From Bettongia penicillata ogilbyi (taxonomy: Eukaryota; Chordata; Mammalia; Diprotodontia; Potoroidae), in contig JAJHZJ010000808.1 in NCBI GenBank assembly GCA_023548195.1, positions 4,197,182 through 4,261,181 on the forward strand: a stretch of 64,000 bases of DNA, in the 5' to 3' direction. The stretch's first letter is position 1. Each line of letters opens with the position of its first letter. Below the pieces are notes generated by a model. That model did not search any database, was not told where the DNA came from, and saw only the letters and a list, made by a program, of their open reading frames with translations. Below are positions 42,551-53,117 of the stretch, piece after piece. Made by a program: the position numbers and the translations under genes.

Positions 42551-42859
42551 TTAAAGCTTCTATTAGCTCCTCTTTTATGGACTTGTTCCTGGGGTATTTG
42601 ACCTTAATTAAAGATGTACAGGATGCTGTGACCTGTTAAATTAAAAACAAAGCCTCAGAATTACAAGCAATGTAAATCTCCTAGAAAAACAGAATACCAT
42701 GTGTCTCTGCGACTGCTCTAACAGAGCTGCTTGGAGTGTATGAGACAACTTCTCACAACCCCTGAAATAATTTTATTTGATCCTTCTCTGAAGATGAATC
42801 AGGGTTTGATCGAGTGAACTAAGTGCCCTGGGAGCAAAGAATTCACTGATGTGCTGTCT

Positions 42860-42928
42860 AGCTCGTATCTCTGTTACCTGAACTGTGAAATGGAAAAGAT
42901 AGTAACAATGACCCAGAGACAGGGAAAG
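42860..42928 (+). mobile_element. Weak MIR 3' fragment
   Basis: 'ctagctcgtatctctgttacctgaactgtgaaatggaaaagatagtaacaatgaccc' resembles the MIR 'cctcagtttcctcatctgtaaaatggggataataatagtacc' region. Confidence 0.45.
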
Positions 42929-42929
42929 G

Positions 42930-44733
42930 AAGTGTAAGGAATGAATGACCGCTAAGTGTGTTGGGGGGTAGGGGTGGGGGCAGAAAGGGAAGGGAAGCAT
43001 GAGGATGTAAAATTATAATGTTTCATTATTATCGCTACACATTTTTGGACGAGTTCCAAGGAAGGAGATGTAACCTCAGTATGGGAAATGAAACATTTTC
43101 CACTGGCCTACATGGATGGGCACAGAGAATATAGGTCACTTCCGTTTGCTAATTCTGTAAGGCCACTCATTTTCACACAAGCTAAGAAACAGTCTTTAAA
43201 AAAAACTCAAGGAAAAGAAAGAGCATTATATACATATTCACTTTGGATTTTCCTTCACCAAAGGACTATTTTACATTTTTTCACTATGACCATCAAGACA
43301 GTTCTCAAAAACAGCCTTCAAAGATATCTTAGGAAACTGAGTTGGTTAGCTAAAATGTTTGTTGAGCTTTAAGCATATTTAAGAGCAACTTTTCTTCCCA
43401 TTCAAACATATGGGATGCGATCTGCTGAGAAAGTCCTTAGCAGATATTCAGCTTTATTTTCAAATCAATCAGTAAGATTACATAGAACTTGACAACCTTT
43501 AAAATTACTTTGCAGCAAGCCTGGAAAATTGTAAACTACCCAAGTCTGAATAAACAGTAGTGATAAGTTAACAGTGGTTAATGGTGCCATAGATAAATGG
43601 CATGATAGAAGAAAAGGAGGCTTGGGAAAGAAAAACTCTTGACTTTCCTCCCCAGTAATCCCCTAGCAGGCCAGGACAACCGAGAGCCTACATCCAGGTG
43701 GGAAACAGAGGTATTATTACATGCAGAGAGAAACGCTGCCAATTTCTGCAGCCATTCTCGGCAATCATCTGTTCCAAAGTTCTTCCCCATATACTTGCAT
43801 AACTAACCAAGGTTGAGTTTTTGATTAACATACGGTGCTTGAAGGAACTGTGACCCATAGAAACTTGGCGTTTTACTCCCTCCTCCTCTACCCTGTCACG
43901 AGTACAAATTTCAAGGGCAGTAAAGGTCTTGGCTGTTTGCTTACAGCAAATGGAAGAGGTGCTGTGTCACAATGAAAGTTCACTCTGTAATGTCCGCCAG
44001 TCACCTGTCGAAGACATACGATTTGGAGATTTATTTTTGAAAGAGAATAAAATGAAGGCGCATATATTTCCCAATTGAAAAACACCTAAATTTTTCTGGG
44101 CACTTCATGGAACTGCCAGTTATTTTAAGCAACACAAATTTATCACCCCAAGATCAAAGTCACCAAAGTAGAGATCAGGTGTTCAGACAGGTGGTTTTTT
44201 TTTTTAAAATATCTTCAGCTTTTTCTGTCTTCATTAACAAAGTGCTTGAAATGTTTTCAGTTTTCCCTTCACTGTCATGATTTACCGTTCCTAAGGCAGT
44301 ATCACAGGACCACAGCAATCATTTAATACTGTGTGGCAGACACACACCCAGGAAGATACCAAGCAGGCGACTTTTGAGTTCCCTGAGCAAAAAAACCCCT
44401 ACCTACGGATCTTATTCCCTTTGGTAGTTCAATGTTGGGTTTTTAAAGCTTTCATTCATAGGCCATTTTAATGTACTATTTGTCTCATATTTTATATTAT
44501 CATGTGCTTTCAAAGTAGTTTATGGCACTATTTTTTATTCTCTAGGTTTTTCTCAAGGCAAGATTTACACAACCTACTCAATTTCTTCCTTAGTGGATAA
44601 TCTACTTACAAGTTATTCAGATTGCTTTGCCTCTCTTTTCCTTTCTTCCTGAATTGTAGCATATTTTAGCACATGTATGAAGAGGTGAGCAGAGAGGAGT
44701 TCAAACCAGTTAATCATATTACTTAAGAAAGAA
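42930..44733. other. Second repeat-free block, 1.8 kb
   Basis: No transposable element recognised. 43640-44130 contains unusually many CpGs for this window ('gacaaccgagagcc', 'gtccgccagtcacctgtcgaagacatacg', 'gaaggcgcat') and mixed composition, as in conserved non-coding elements. No open frame with splice context was found. Confidence 0.35.
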
Positions 44734-44895
44734 AATCTAAAGTCATAAGGAACCTTAGAAATCACTGAGGCTGACCTTCTTTCCCACCCCTAGCCCCCAT
44801 CTTATCTTATAGAACTGGGGTTAAATAGCTTATAAGTGGCAAAGTAGGGATTCCAACCTCCTATTCCAAATCTAGCACTGTCCACACTGGTCAGC
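44734..44895 (-). mobile_element. MIR (reverse)
   Basis: 'taaggaaccttagaaatcactgaggctgacc...tatagaactggggttaaatagcttataagtggcaaagtagggattccaacctcc...ctagcactgtccacac'. Confidence 0.75.
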
Positions 44896-45025
44896 AGCAC
44901 ATTGAGCAACAGGTTTTTTGGGGATAAAGTTAACACTAAAAGTTAAGGCAAGTTTTAAATTTTATTTGCCCTAGCTACTTCACAAAGCTGTAGGCAAAAT
45001 ATGCTATATAAAGGAGTTTGCTGTT

Positions 45026-45088
45026 ATTTTCAAATAAGGAAACTGAGGCACAGAAAAGTTAAGAGATGCACTGGAAGTCAAGAGAAAA
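45026..45088 (-). mobile_element. MIR core scrap (reverse)
   Basis: 'ttttcaaataaggaaactgaggcacagaaaagttaagagatgcactggaagtca'. Confidence 0.7.
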
Positions 45089-45431
45089 CGAACTGCTTAT
45101 TGAAAAACAAAAAGATTCGCCATTTGGCCCCCAGAAAAAACTCTTCCTTATTTATACTGAGAAAACTCAAGATGAGAAAATATTTAATGAGGAAATGAAA
45201 TTATCCCATAATTATGTTTCACGTTTGATCAGTTAGGCTGGTATATTGAATCTGACAAGAAACAAACCAGTTCAGGCACAGGGAGGAGGAGGGCAGTACA
45301 AGAGTCAGTTCTGAATCCCACATTAGATTTCCACACTTAGATATATGAAAAAGTACAATGTAACGTCAGTAGGCTCTTGGTAGGAGCTAAAATTCTGTAA
45401 CAGCCCTCCTTACTGGAATCAGTATCATTCA

Positions 45432-45510
45432 TAGCCATAAAATAGTTATCAAAACATTAAAAAAAAAAATCAACCCAAGTTCATGGACCCCCAACTTAAG
45501 AACTCTTGCC
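45432..45510 (+). mobile_element. hAT family B, right half
   Basis: 'ccataaaatagttatcaaaacattaaaaaaaaaaatcaacccaagttcatggacccccaacttaagaactcttg' matches the right end of the 27.5- and 48.8-kb copies. Confidence 0.8.
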
Positions 45511-45527
45511 CTACCTAGTCAGATAAG

Positions 45528-46012
45528 AATAAATCAAACCCTTATTAAGCACCTACTATGTGTTAGATGCTCTGCTAAGCAGTGAGGATCCTAGAAAAGC
45601 AAAAACAGTGTCTGTTCTCAAGGAGCTCACAGTCCAACGGGGAAAATAACATGCAACCGATTATGTAAAAAGAAGATAATTTGAGATAAACACAGAGAGA
45701 AAGGATTCTTGCAGATGGGATTTTAGTTGAAATCTGAAGGAAACCAGGAAGTAGGGAGGAAGAAGAGAAGGACAGCCAATGAAAATGTACGGTTAGGACT
45801 TGGGTGTGCCTGGTGGAAGGAACTGTGGGGTGGCCACAGCCACTGGTTCAGAGTTCATAAAGAGGAGTAAGGTGGAAAGATAATTGCAAAGAGAGCCCCG
45901 AAGGGCTTTAAAAGCTAAATGGTGGATCGTGCATCTGATCCCAGCAGAACTCAAACATCTGAGGCCCTTCAAAGTACTAGGGGTGACATAAGAGTTTCGG
46001 TAAGACACACTT
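45528..46012 (-). mobile_element. L2 (reverse), about 480 bp
   Basis: 'aacccttattaagcacctactatgtgttagatgctctgctaagcagtgaggatc', 'caaggagctcacagtccaacggggaaaataacatgc', 'ggattttagttgaaatctgaaggaaaccaggaag', 'gacagccaatg', 'gcctggtggaaggaac', 'ccccgaagggctttaaaagctaaatggtgg', 'ggggtgacataagag' are in exact reverse L2 order. Confidence 0.92.
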
Positions 46013-46330
46013 AACCCTGGCAGAACTTACAGTCTTAGAAGAAGGATGTATTATCAGTATAACATATACAAAATAACCCACCCCCATATTTTTTTTTAAT
46101 GGTAAGCCAACAAGAGACGTAGTAAGTGCTTTATGACATCTGAAAGAGGGAAAATCCTAACTGTCAAGTGGAAAATTCGGGTAGACTTCCTGGAGAGAGG
46201 GTGAGATTTGACTTGGCCTTTAAAGAATGGGTGGTAATTAAACAAACTGGGGTGGAGACTCCACCATGCCAGGCATAGAAGTACAAAGGTACAAATACAG
46301 GAAAATTAAGGGAAAGAGGAGGAATACAGC
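46013..46330 (-). mobile_element. Second L2 (reverse), degenerate
   Basis: 'cttaaccctggcagaacttacagtcttagaag', then 'tagacttcctggagagagggtgagatttgacttggcctttaaagaatgggtgg', then 'ccaccatgccaggcatagaag'. These L2 motifs restart from the 3' side right after the previous copy. Confidence 0.7.
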
Positions 46331-47039
46331 TTTAGTTTAACACAGAGAACACTGAAGAGAATATTCTCAGACGGGTTGAGAAGATAGGGTAGAGGCGAAT
46401 CATCAGATTCTTTCGTTTCCCTTTCCTAGGATTGTACTAAGCTGATTCTGAAGTACATACAGAATTACGTTAGATATGACCACTGTCCACAGTCATCAAT
46501 ATAATGGGATAAACAAAGCATGTACACAAATAACAGTCATAAAACACAGAACATGAAATATGTATAAAGTTCCATAATGGCTGTCAGAGAGTTTAAAAGA
46601 AGCGTAATCTAACCAAAGCACAGCTGCCAGAACTGAGTTAGGAAGGTTCCCTCAACATAATCATTTATGAAACATTTTGTATCACCTGAATGTGAAAGAC
46701 ATTAACCATGCCTGGATCAGACTTTCTAAGGATATACTTACCTTAAAAAAAAACAAAACAAATTTTTAAAAATTTCATATTATAATTAGAAAAATCAAAT
46801 GAGTGCCAGTTAAATTGAATAGCTTATAATAAATTATAATTAAACACCTGAAAAAGAAAGTCTGTTGTCATCTAATATATGGTACTCCACTTCGATGGTT
46901 CTCCACCTCTGCAAAAAAGGGCAAAGAAGAGAAAGTTGAATCTTCTTATATTTTTCCTTTGGGTCCATCATTTTTGTTTTTAATGGTAACATGTGTCCTA
47001 CAAATCTTGGTGTATTTTTTTATAGCAAATACATTCACC
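46331..47039. other. Unassigned AT-rich sequence
   Basis: About 700 bp; 46740-46870 is very AT-rich. No element or gene recognised. Confidence 0.4.
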
Positions 47040-47217
47040 TTTTTTTTTTTTTTTTAAACTAATTCATGGGCAAGTCACTTAGCCCTGTTTCCCTCAGTTT
47101 CCACATCTGTAAAATGAACTAGAAAAGGAAATGGCAAAACACTCCAGTATCTTTGCCAAGAAAACCCCAAATGAGGTCATAAAGAGTCAAACACAACTGA
47201 AACAACTCCACAACAAC
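47040..47217 (+). mobile_element. Mar-1-like SINE, 5'-truncated, preceded by poly-T
   Basis: A run of 16 T (47040-47055) precedes 'catgggcaagtcacttagccctgtttccctcagtttccacatctgtaaaatgaactagaaaaggaaatggcaaaacactccagtatctttgccaagaaaaccccaaatgaggtcataaagagtcaaacacaactgaaacaac'. The poly-T is on the 5' side of a forward SINE, so it may be the tail of a different reverse insertion. Confidence 0.9.
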
Positions 47218-47243
47218 GCATTATAAAAAGTAAAAACTTTCAA

Positions 47244-47442
47244 GAGGTAGCCAGGTGGTAGCCAGGATAGAGGCTGGACCTTAAAGTCAGGAAGACCTTT
47301 ATTCAAAGTCAGCATCAGACGCTTATGAGCTGTATGACCTTGGGCAAGTCACTCAACTTCCATTTACCTCAGTTTCTTCAACTGTAAAATGAAAATAATA
47401 GCACCTGCCTCCCAGGGTTGATATGAAATGCTCAACGTCACT
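47244..47442 (+). mobile_element. CORE-SINE (MIR type), nearly full length
   Basis: 'agaggtagccaggtggtagccaggatagaggctggaccttaaagtcaggaagacctttattcaaagtcagcatcagacgc...gagctgtatgaccttgggcaagtcactcaacttccatttacctcagtttcttcaactgtaaaatgaaaataatagcacctgcctcccagggttg'. Confidence 0.9.
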
Positions 47443-48156
47443 CAAGTTGTAAGTAGAATAACTGTATCTGAATTCAAATTTAACACAGTTTTCATTGTAC
47501 CACATTGTCTCTAGTGATGCTTTATATTTCAATAAAGTGAGAAGGGCAAATAGGGAAGAAAAAGGTTCATAGAAGGATAAATTATTACTGAATTTCCTAT
47601 TTCCAAAAAACTGCAACTCTTAAAAATAATCTAGCAAGTGCTAAGTGCACATTAACCTAAGCGCACAAAGCTGGCAGGGTATATAAACATTTCTAATGCA
47701 AAAAAAATTTAAACACTGAGGAGTCTTTATTTCCTCTCAACCTACTCTAAAGAACATGACATTCTTCCCCAGACTCACTGAAAAGCTGCCCTCTCGTGGA
47801 TTTTATGGGTATGCTCCGAGCAAAAGTGGCCAACTGTCAGGTTATTTAAGCAGCAATCCTAAACTACTTACAAATATTTTCGAAGACAACTGACTTAACT
47901 GGAGATTTGCAGCTTTCTCCTATCTGGGTTTTCTTTGTTTTTACCATCTGTTAAACAGAAGTTATGGGCAGAATGTTAAGTAAATGAAAAATATGTTCAT
48001 CACAAATGACAAGAGGCTCAAAACCATCAATCCAGATTCCATTCTAATGTTTTGGTTTTTTAAATGGACTTCCTCTTTCCTCATAATATAAAAGCAATGA
48101 TAGCCACAGCCTCAAATTTAAATACAGGTCAGCAAGGGCACATGCACATAGGCACG
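47443..48156. other. Unassigned sequence
   Basis: About 700 bp with no recognised element. The minus-strand frame 47353-47616 overlaps the preceding SINE and is not a gene. Confidence 0.4.
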
Positions 48157-48184
48157 TGCACACACACACGCACACATACACACT
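48138..48184. repeat. (CA)n microsatellite
   Basis: 'gcacataggcacgtgcacacacacacgcacacatacacac'. Confidence 0.92.
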
Positions 48185-48346
48185 ACAGGAAGTCCCAATT
48201 CTATTTTTTATGGCCATATTCAATATTCACAAAAAAAACAAGGATTTAAATGCTTGACGAAGTCTTGAAGGAATAAAGACGACAGGACAGAATTTCCACA
48301 GGACATGTGGAAGAAATATATCTGAGTGAATACAGGAATCCACCAT

Positions 48347-48526
48347 GTTGTTCAGTCATTGTCACGTCCAAATCTTTCAGAGTGCCAATAATGTCCACAG
48401 AATTTTTTTGACAAAGACAATTGAGTAGATTGCTATTTTCTTTTCCAGCACATTAAAACAAAATGAGATTAAGTGACAAGGCCTGGGTCACACAGCTATT
48501 AAGGTCACATCTGAATTCAGGTCTCA
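48347..48526 (-). mobile_element. Mar-1-like SINE (reverse), diverged
   Basis: 'gttgttcagtcattgtcacgtccaaatctttcagagtgccaataatg...cagcacattaaaacaaaatgagattaagtgacaaggcctgggtcacacagctattaaggtcacatctgaattcaggtctca'. Confidence 0.8.
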
Positions 48527-48534
48527 TAGATCAT

Positions 48535-49432
48535 ATAAATTTGAATATATATTCCGCACCCACAGTATCAGCCATTGTGCTAGTTTCTGGAGATACGAAG
48601 ACAAAAATTCAATAGTTCCAACCCTTAAGGAAGGAGTTTACATCCTATGAAAGGGAAAAAACACACTTATATCTAAGCTGCCACAGAAGTTCAGGTAATT
48701 GCAGAAGGCCTATTGAATCAAAACAAGTTCTCTCAGTAAATTTGAGAGGATGAAAGCTCTTACATAATGATAATTCAAAATACGTACAAAGTAAATTCAG
48801 CAGGGGGGTGCTGAGCAGGACCCTAGCAGCTAGTGAAGTGTTCCTAACTTTTTTTTGTTGTCATTAATTCTCTTTGGCATTCTGGTGAAATGCATAGATC
48901 CCTTTTCAGAATCACATTTTCAAATGAATAAAACGGAATACATAGGGTTACTAAGCAAACCAAGTATATAGAAATGCAGTCATGGAAACATCTTAAAAAC
49001 AAATTCATAGCCCCTAGGTGAAGAGCCAACCCATGAGCTAGGGGTGACAGGAAAGGCCTCAAGGAAGAAAGTGCCCTGCAGGAAGTCAAGAATAGAAGAG
49101 GTGGAGGTGAGGAGAGAGGGACAGAAGAGGGCCCGGAATGAGACTGGGGGAGAGACAGCTCAAAAATCAATTTGGCTGGTACCCAGAATATGAGAGAAAT
49201 TAATATTAATAAAGCTAGAATGCTTCTGCCCGCTAAAGCCAAATCACAAATTACAATTTAAATGGAAGGCTGAGTTTGTATTTTGGCCAAAAAGTACCAG
49301 GCAGCCATAAGACTTTTTTTTTTTTAAAGAGGGGAATGCCATGACAAAACATATATATTAAGAAAGTCTCTTTGGCAGGTATGTAAAGGATGGATGAGAG
49401 AATGGAAGCCAGAAGACCAGAGTAGTAGGCTA
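48535..49432 (-). mobile_element. L2 (reverse), split by a hAT element
   Basis: Part 1 (48535-48837): 'cccacagtatcagccattgtgctagtttctggagatacgaagac', 'aacccttaaggaaggagtttacatcctatgaaaggg', 'cgtacaaagtaaattcagcagggg'. Part 2 (49030-49432): 'gaaaggcctcaaggaagaaagtgccctgcaggaagtc', 'gaggtggaggtgagg', 'gagtttgtattttggcc', 'ccatgacaaaacatatat...aagtctctttggcaggtatgtaaaggatgg...gtaggctatttatt'. The minus-strand frame 48844-49242 crosses the hAT/L2 junction and is not a gene. Confidence 0.85.
48838..49028 (+). mobile_element. hAT family B, nearly full length, inside an L2
   Basis: 'gtgttcctaacttttttttgttgtcattaattctctttggcattctggtgaaatgcatagatcccttttcagaatcacattttcaaatgaataaaacggaatacatagggttac...gcagtcatggaaacatcttaaaaacaaattcatagcccctaggtgaagagcc'. 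Confidence 0.8.
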
Positions 49433-49519
49433 TTTATTACTGGTACCTTGGACAAATCACTTAACTATTCTAGGATTAAATTTCATTTCTGTTGAAGTAA
49501 AGGGATTTAACTTGATGAG
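49433..49519 (+). mobile_element. MIR fragment
   Basis: 'tactggtaccttggacaaatcacttaactattctaggattaaatttcatttctgttgaagtaaagggatttaacttgatgag'. Confidence 0.65.
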
Positions 49520-49696
49520 CAGTTCTGAAACTTATTCATCTCTGAACCTCTTTACACTCTTAAAAATTACTGATGACCCCAAAGAATTTTTGTTTATGTG
49601 GATTATATCTACCAATATTTCCCGTATTAGGAATTAAAATTTATGAGAGGGGAGAGAGAGAGACTTCCTGGGATCCACACTTTGAAAACAAAGGAC
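49520..49696 (+). mobile_element. hAT-Charlie-like element, family C
   Basis: 'cagttctgaaacttattcatctctgaacctctttacactcttaaaaattactgatgaccccaaagaatttttgtttatgtggattatatctaccaatatttcccgtattaggaattaaaa' is the left end of a common mammalian hAT-Charlie repeat. The right end 'gatccacactttgaaaacaaagg' is its inverted terminus; the middle is deleted. Confidence 0.85.
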
Positions 49697-49785
49697 TAAA
49701 TGATCTTTAAATTTGTGGATCTATAACATTAAAGGGCATGGCTGCCACATTTCTCCACAATGATTAAATTACTAGGCACTTCTCT

Positions 49786-49813
49786 CCCTCCCCAGCCCCT
49801 GCCCCCCACCCCC
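49786..49813 (-). promoter_or_regulatory. G-quadruplex candidate
   Basis: Plus-strand C-runs of 3, 4, 4, 6 and 5 separated by 1-2 nt loops, giving five usable G-runs on the minus strand. Confidence 0.7.
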
Positions 49814-49854
49814 AAATTCTCTTGTCCAAAATGGCAAAAAAACAAGAACAAAAA

Positions 49855-49935
49855 CCTGAAGAATACAAAGATGAAAAAACATACAATCTCTGACTTTCAA
49901 GTGCCTAGAATCTAATGGGGGACAGGATAAATAGG
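49855..49935 (-). mobile_element. L2 3' fragment (reverse)
   Basis: 'gaatacaaagatgaaaaaacatacaatctctgactttcaagtgcctagaatctaatgggggacagg' matches reverse L2 ('gatacaaagaaaggcaaaaac...gagcttacattctaatggggg'). Confidence 0.75.
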
Positions 49936-50039
49936 ATATTAGGAAGAATGTGATTCTAAAGGAAAGAAAATTGAAACCCAGAAAAAAACCCTTCTATTCC
50001 TTTGATTTTTTTTTGTCCCCAATTCTCAGTCTCCCTATT

Positions 50040-50160
50040 CAGGGATGGGGAGCCATCGATCTCCAAGCCACTTGTAGCCCTCTAGGCCCACAATTTGGTC
50101 ATTTGGATACAGCCAAAGAGCTGCACTTGATGATCTTGAGGCCACAGGTTCCCCCACTGT
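50040..50160. mobile_element. hAT MITE family A, internally deleted
   Basis: Left 'cagggatggggagccatcgatctccaagccacttgtagccctctagg', right 'agccaaagagctgcacttgatgatcttgaggccacaggttcccccactgtg'. Both terminal inverted repeats are present with a shortened centre. Confidence 0.82.
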
Positions 50161-51329
50161 GCCCTGTATTATATGCCACGTAATGAGTAGCTCTCCTATC
50201 TCCTCTAAAAGTCAGGTCATATGTGTATGGATGTATGTATATACACACAGAAATTTACCTGGCGGTCAGTCATCTAGACAGGATGATCTGGACATCAGAT
50301 ATGAATCTAAACAAACCCTTACAAAGTCACTCTGGTCTGAGGTTGGCATAGGTCAGGCCAGAGACCTGTATGCTGAGTGGAAATTTAAACGTAAGAAAAA
50401 TTCTGCCTGTTCAAATATACTTTTTCCAGACTACAAGAGTGATCTATTTCTTCTTTTAAGGATAAGCTGTTTCCCCAGATCCTAGTTAAAATGCAAATAC
50501 ATTACAGGGAGTGGTAACTCACCAATTAATTAGCATCCATGAACAGGTAAGTTTATGAGATTAGCTAGCCTCAGAGAATAAACATGACCCTGGGTGATGA
50601 GATTTAGAACAGGTACATTTTGGACTGGGAGGAAAAGGTCAGAAGCTGGGGAGAGGAGATCCCAATAGTTAGGGGAAGGTGAGGGGTAGTTCTGGGGCAG
50701 ACAGCCCTGTTAGAAATGACCCCATCCTAACAAAATAGACAAAACAGCTAAAAAGGTAGGGCTGGAGCCCAAGGTAAGAAATACCTACTTACATTTTGCC
50801 CTGCTCAGACTAGCTTTGCCAAGGGGATTCAAGGTAAAATGAAGTTCACTAAGTTTTTATTACAGTAGTAAATGCAGAGACTCTTCCTTAAATGTGGAGT
50901 CAGAAAAAAACTGGGCATGGTTTTCCCCAAACTCACCTGACCCTGTTTAGAATGGATTCCTTTTTCATAGGGATTATTCAAAGAATTATTCCCTACTAGT
51001 TCGCAGTTCTTGAGAAGCCCAAAGAGGCCAAACCACTCAAAAGAGGTCACATGAGCATGTTTAAAACATGCTTACATAACCTTATTTGTTTGTGTCTTTC
51101 CAGGCTTTTGCTCCTAATGGCCCAGACCGCATCAGAGCACTAGGGCTTTGGGAGTAACTCATGGGAATGAACAGCTAGCTCTTGTGCCCTATGCCCTCCC
51201 CGCAATGACTACTAGCTCAGACCAGAGTTGACCAAAGGATCATGGAGTAGCACTGGACTGGACTGGACCTCCCTAGTCTTATTCCAGTTCAAACTCAACA
51301 ACTGAGTCCCATCTACTCTACAAGCCCCT
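50161..51329. other. Unassigned; possibly a decayed LTR retroelement
   Basis: No coding frame. Together with the tandem duplication that follows, the texture suggests LTR-like sequence, but there is no primer-binding site or gag/pol similarity to confirm it. Confidence 0.3.
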
Positions 51330-51448
51330 TTAGGGAGAAGAAATCTAAAATACGGGATAAACAAATATTTGTTCAGACTCAATTCCTTATTGGGAGAAAG
51401 AATATAAAATACTAGATAAACAAACATTGGTTTAGACTCGGTCCCTTA
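51330..51448. repeat. Tandem duplication, two copies of about 60 bp
   Basis: Copy 1 (51330-51389): 'ttagggagaagaaatctaaaatacgggataaacaaatatttgttcagactcaattcctta'. Copy 2 (51390-51448): 'ttgggagaaagaatataaaatactagataaacaaacattggtttagactcggtccctta'. About 80% identical by eye. 'ctgaaatactaataaaca' after it may start a third. Confidence 0.85.
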
Positions 51449-51996
51449 CTGAAATACTAATAAACATTCAAGGCAGTTTTGTTAAGGATCTGCAACTCAG
51501 GCTTTCTCTGTATGTCTTCTGATGACTATATCATGGGGTCTGGTAGAGCAGGGTGAATGTTTTTTAGGGAGATGAAACTAAAGATGGAAAATTGGCTTCT
51601 GTCCATAGCAAAGAACATTGAGAAAATTATGTTCTGTTTTCATTTTTATTCCCTACATGAAGTTTTTGTTTAAGTTTCTAATTTACTGCAGCCACAAGTT
51701 AATAAAATCAAATCTAAAAGGGAGATTATTGGTGGTTGTTTTCAAGTATTTAGACCACTGTCTTATGGACAAAAAGAGGGATTACATTTGTTTTATATGC
51801 CAGGCCCCAAAGGGCAGAACCAGAAGAGTCCATAGCTTATTTTAAAAGGCACATTTTGACTTCACATACAAAATGTGACTTCACATTCCTTAAAAATGAA
51901 AAGTGGTCCAAAGCAGAATGGCCTGGCTTAAATGGGAGTATCACTGAAGGTGATGACCACTTGTCCGAAATTTTGTAGAGGGAATTTTCCTAGCAT
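51449..51996. other. Unassigned sequence
   Basis: About 550 bp with no recognised element. The frame 51618-51845 has no domain or splice context. Confidence 0.4.
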
Positions 51997-52143
51997 CACA
52001 GGATGTATCATAGAATTTCCAGCGGGAAGGGACTTTAAGAATCAGATTACAAATGAGGAAACTGAGGCCCAGAGGTGAAGCAACTCAGCCAAGGTCACAC
52101 CAATAGAAGCAGATTAGACTTGCTCCAATGTAAGAGTCTCTTT
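51997..52143 (-). mobile_element. MIR (reverse)
   Basis: 'catcatagaatttccagcgggaagggactttaagaatcagattacaaatgaggaaactgaggcccagaggtgaagcaactcagccaaggtcacaccaatag'. Confidence 0.85.
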
Positions 52144-52337
52144 CAACTGAGAGTCTAAGATTTTATTACATTACATCTCAAAAAGCTTATCTGAAGAGTC
52201 TTACCCTTCACAGTAGGAAAACAACAGTCAGTCAGTACTACTGTGGAGAATTACAAAATGATCTCCCTTTATACTGAATTCCTACAGCAATTATTTCTGA
52301 GGACAATGTCACTGTCTAAACCATCAATCTATGTTTT

Positions 52338-52442
52338 GTCTCCTCAGACAGATACTAAACTCCTTGAGGTCCAGAGGCTGCTTTACAGCCCCTTCCCTAT
52401 GGTTCAGTCAATATAGATATTTACTAGGTTGGGCAGGGACCT
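52338..52442 (+). mobile_element. L2 3' end
   Basis: 'gtctcctcagacagatactaaactccttgaggtccagaggctgctttacagccccttccctatggttcagtcaatatagatatttactag'. Confidence 0.7.
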
Positions 52443-52468
52443 GGGTGACGGGGTCAGAGGGAGAAGGT

Positions 52469-52732
52469 GTCTATTAAGCACTGACTGTGTGCCAGGTATT
52501 ATGCTAACCACTTTACAAATACTATCTTTTTGATCTTCAAAAAAACCCTATGAGATATGTGCTACTATTATCCTCATTTTACAGATAAGGAAACTGAGGC
52601 AAACAGGACTAAGTGACTTGTCCAGGGTCACACAGCAAATAAGTGGGCAAGGTCAGATTTGAACTCGAGAAGATGAGTCTTCCTAACTCCAGGTCCAGTG
52701 CTCTATCTACTGCACCAACTAGGAGCCCCATT
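52469..52732 (-). mobile_element. MIR (reverse), full length
   Basis: 'attaagcactgactgtgtgccaggtattatgctaaccactttacaaatactatc...cctatgagatatgtgctactattatcctcattttacagataaggaaactgaggcaaacaggactaagtgacttgtccagggtcacacagcaaataagtgggcaaggtcagatttgaactcg...cttcctaactccaggtccagtgctctatctactgcacc'. Confidence 0.93.
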
Positions 52733-52840
52733 TATGTTATATTTCCCTATTTTAAAATGTAAAACACTTTGATAAAAAGGAATTATCTTGCTTTTGTACC
52801 CTGACACATGGTATGTAAATGCTTAAGAAATATTTTTGTA
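52733..52840 (+). mobile_element. L2 3' scrap
   Basis: 'atttccctattttaaaatgtaaaac...ttttgtaccctgacacatggtatgtaaatgcttaagaaatatt' has the L2 terminus layout. Confidence 0.5.
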
Positions 52841-53027
52841 GTTATTAATCTGCATTGGCCAAGTTCCTTATATACTGATGAAATTGAAGTTCATTCTCCC
52901 CTCCAAAATTAAAAAAAAAAATGTAGTTTAAAATATGTCAAATGAAATATTCTTCTTAAGGTATCACATACATCAGAATCTCATCGTTTCTTTGTCATGC
53001 AGAGCCAGATACACGCACTAGAGAACA

Positions 53028-53112
53028 AACACACTGAGGGCAGAAACTACTTCTAATTAATCTGTATTTTTCCACATACAATCCAGCACAGTGCCCGCAT
53101 TACAAACAACAT
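53028..53112 (+). mobile_element. L2 3' end
   Basis: 'cacactgagggcagaaactacttctaattaatctgtatttttccacatacaatccagcacagtgcccgcat'. Confidence 0.75.
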
Positions 53113-53117
53113 ATGAG

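Noticed and set aside
48844..49242. 132-codon minus-strand open frame
   Set aside because: It runs across the junction of a hAT element and a reverse L2; no protein family is visible.
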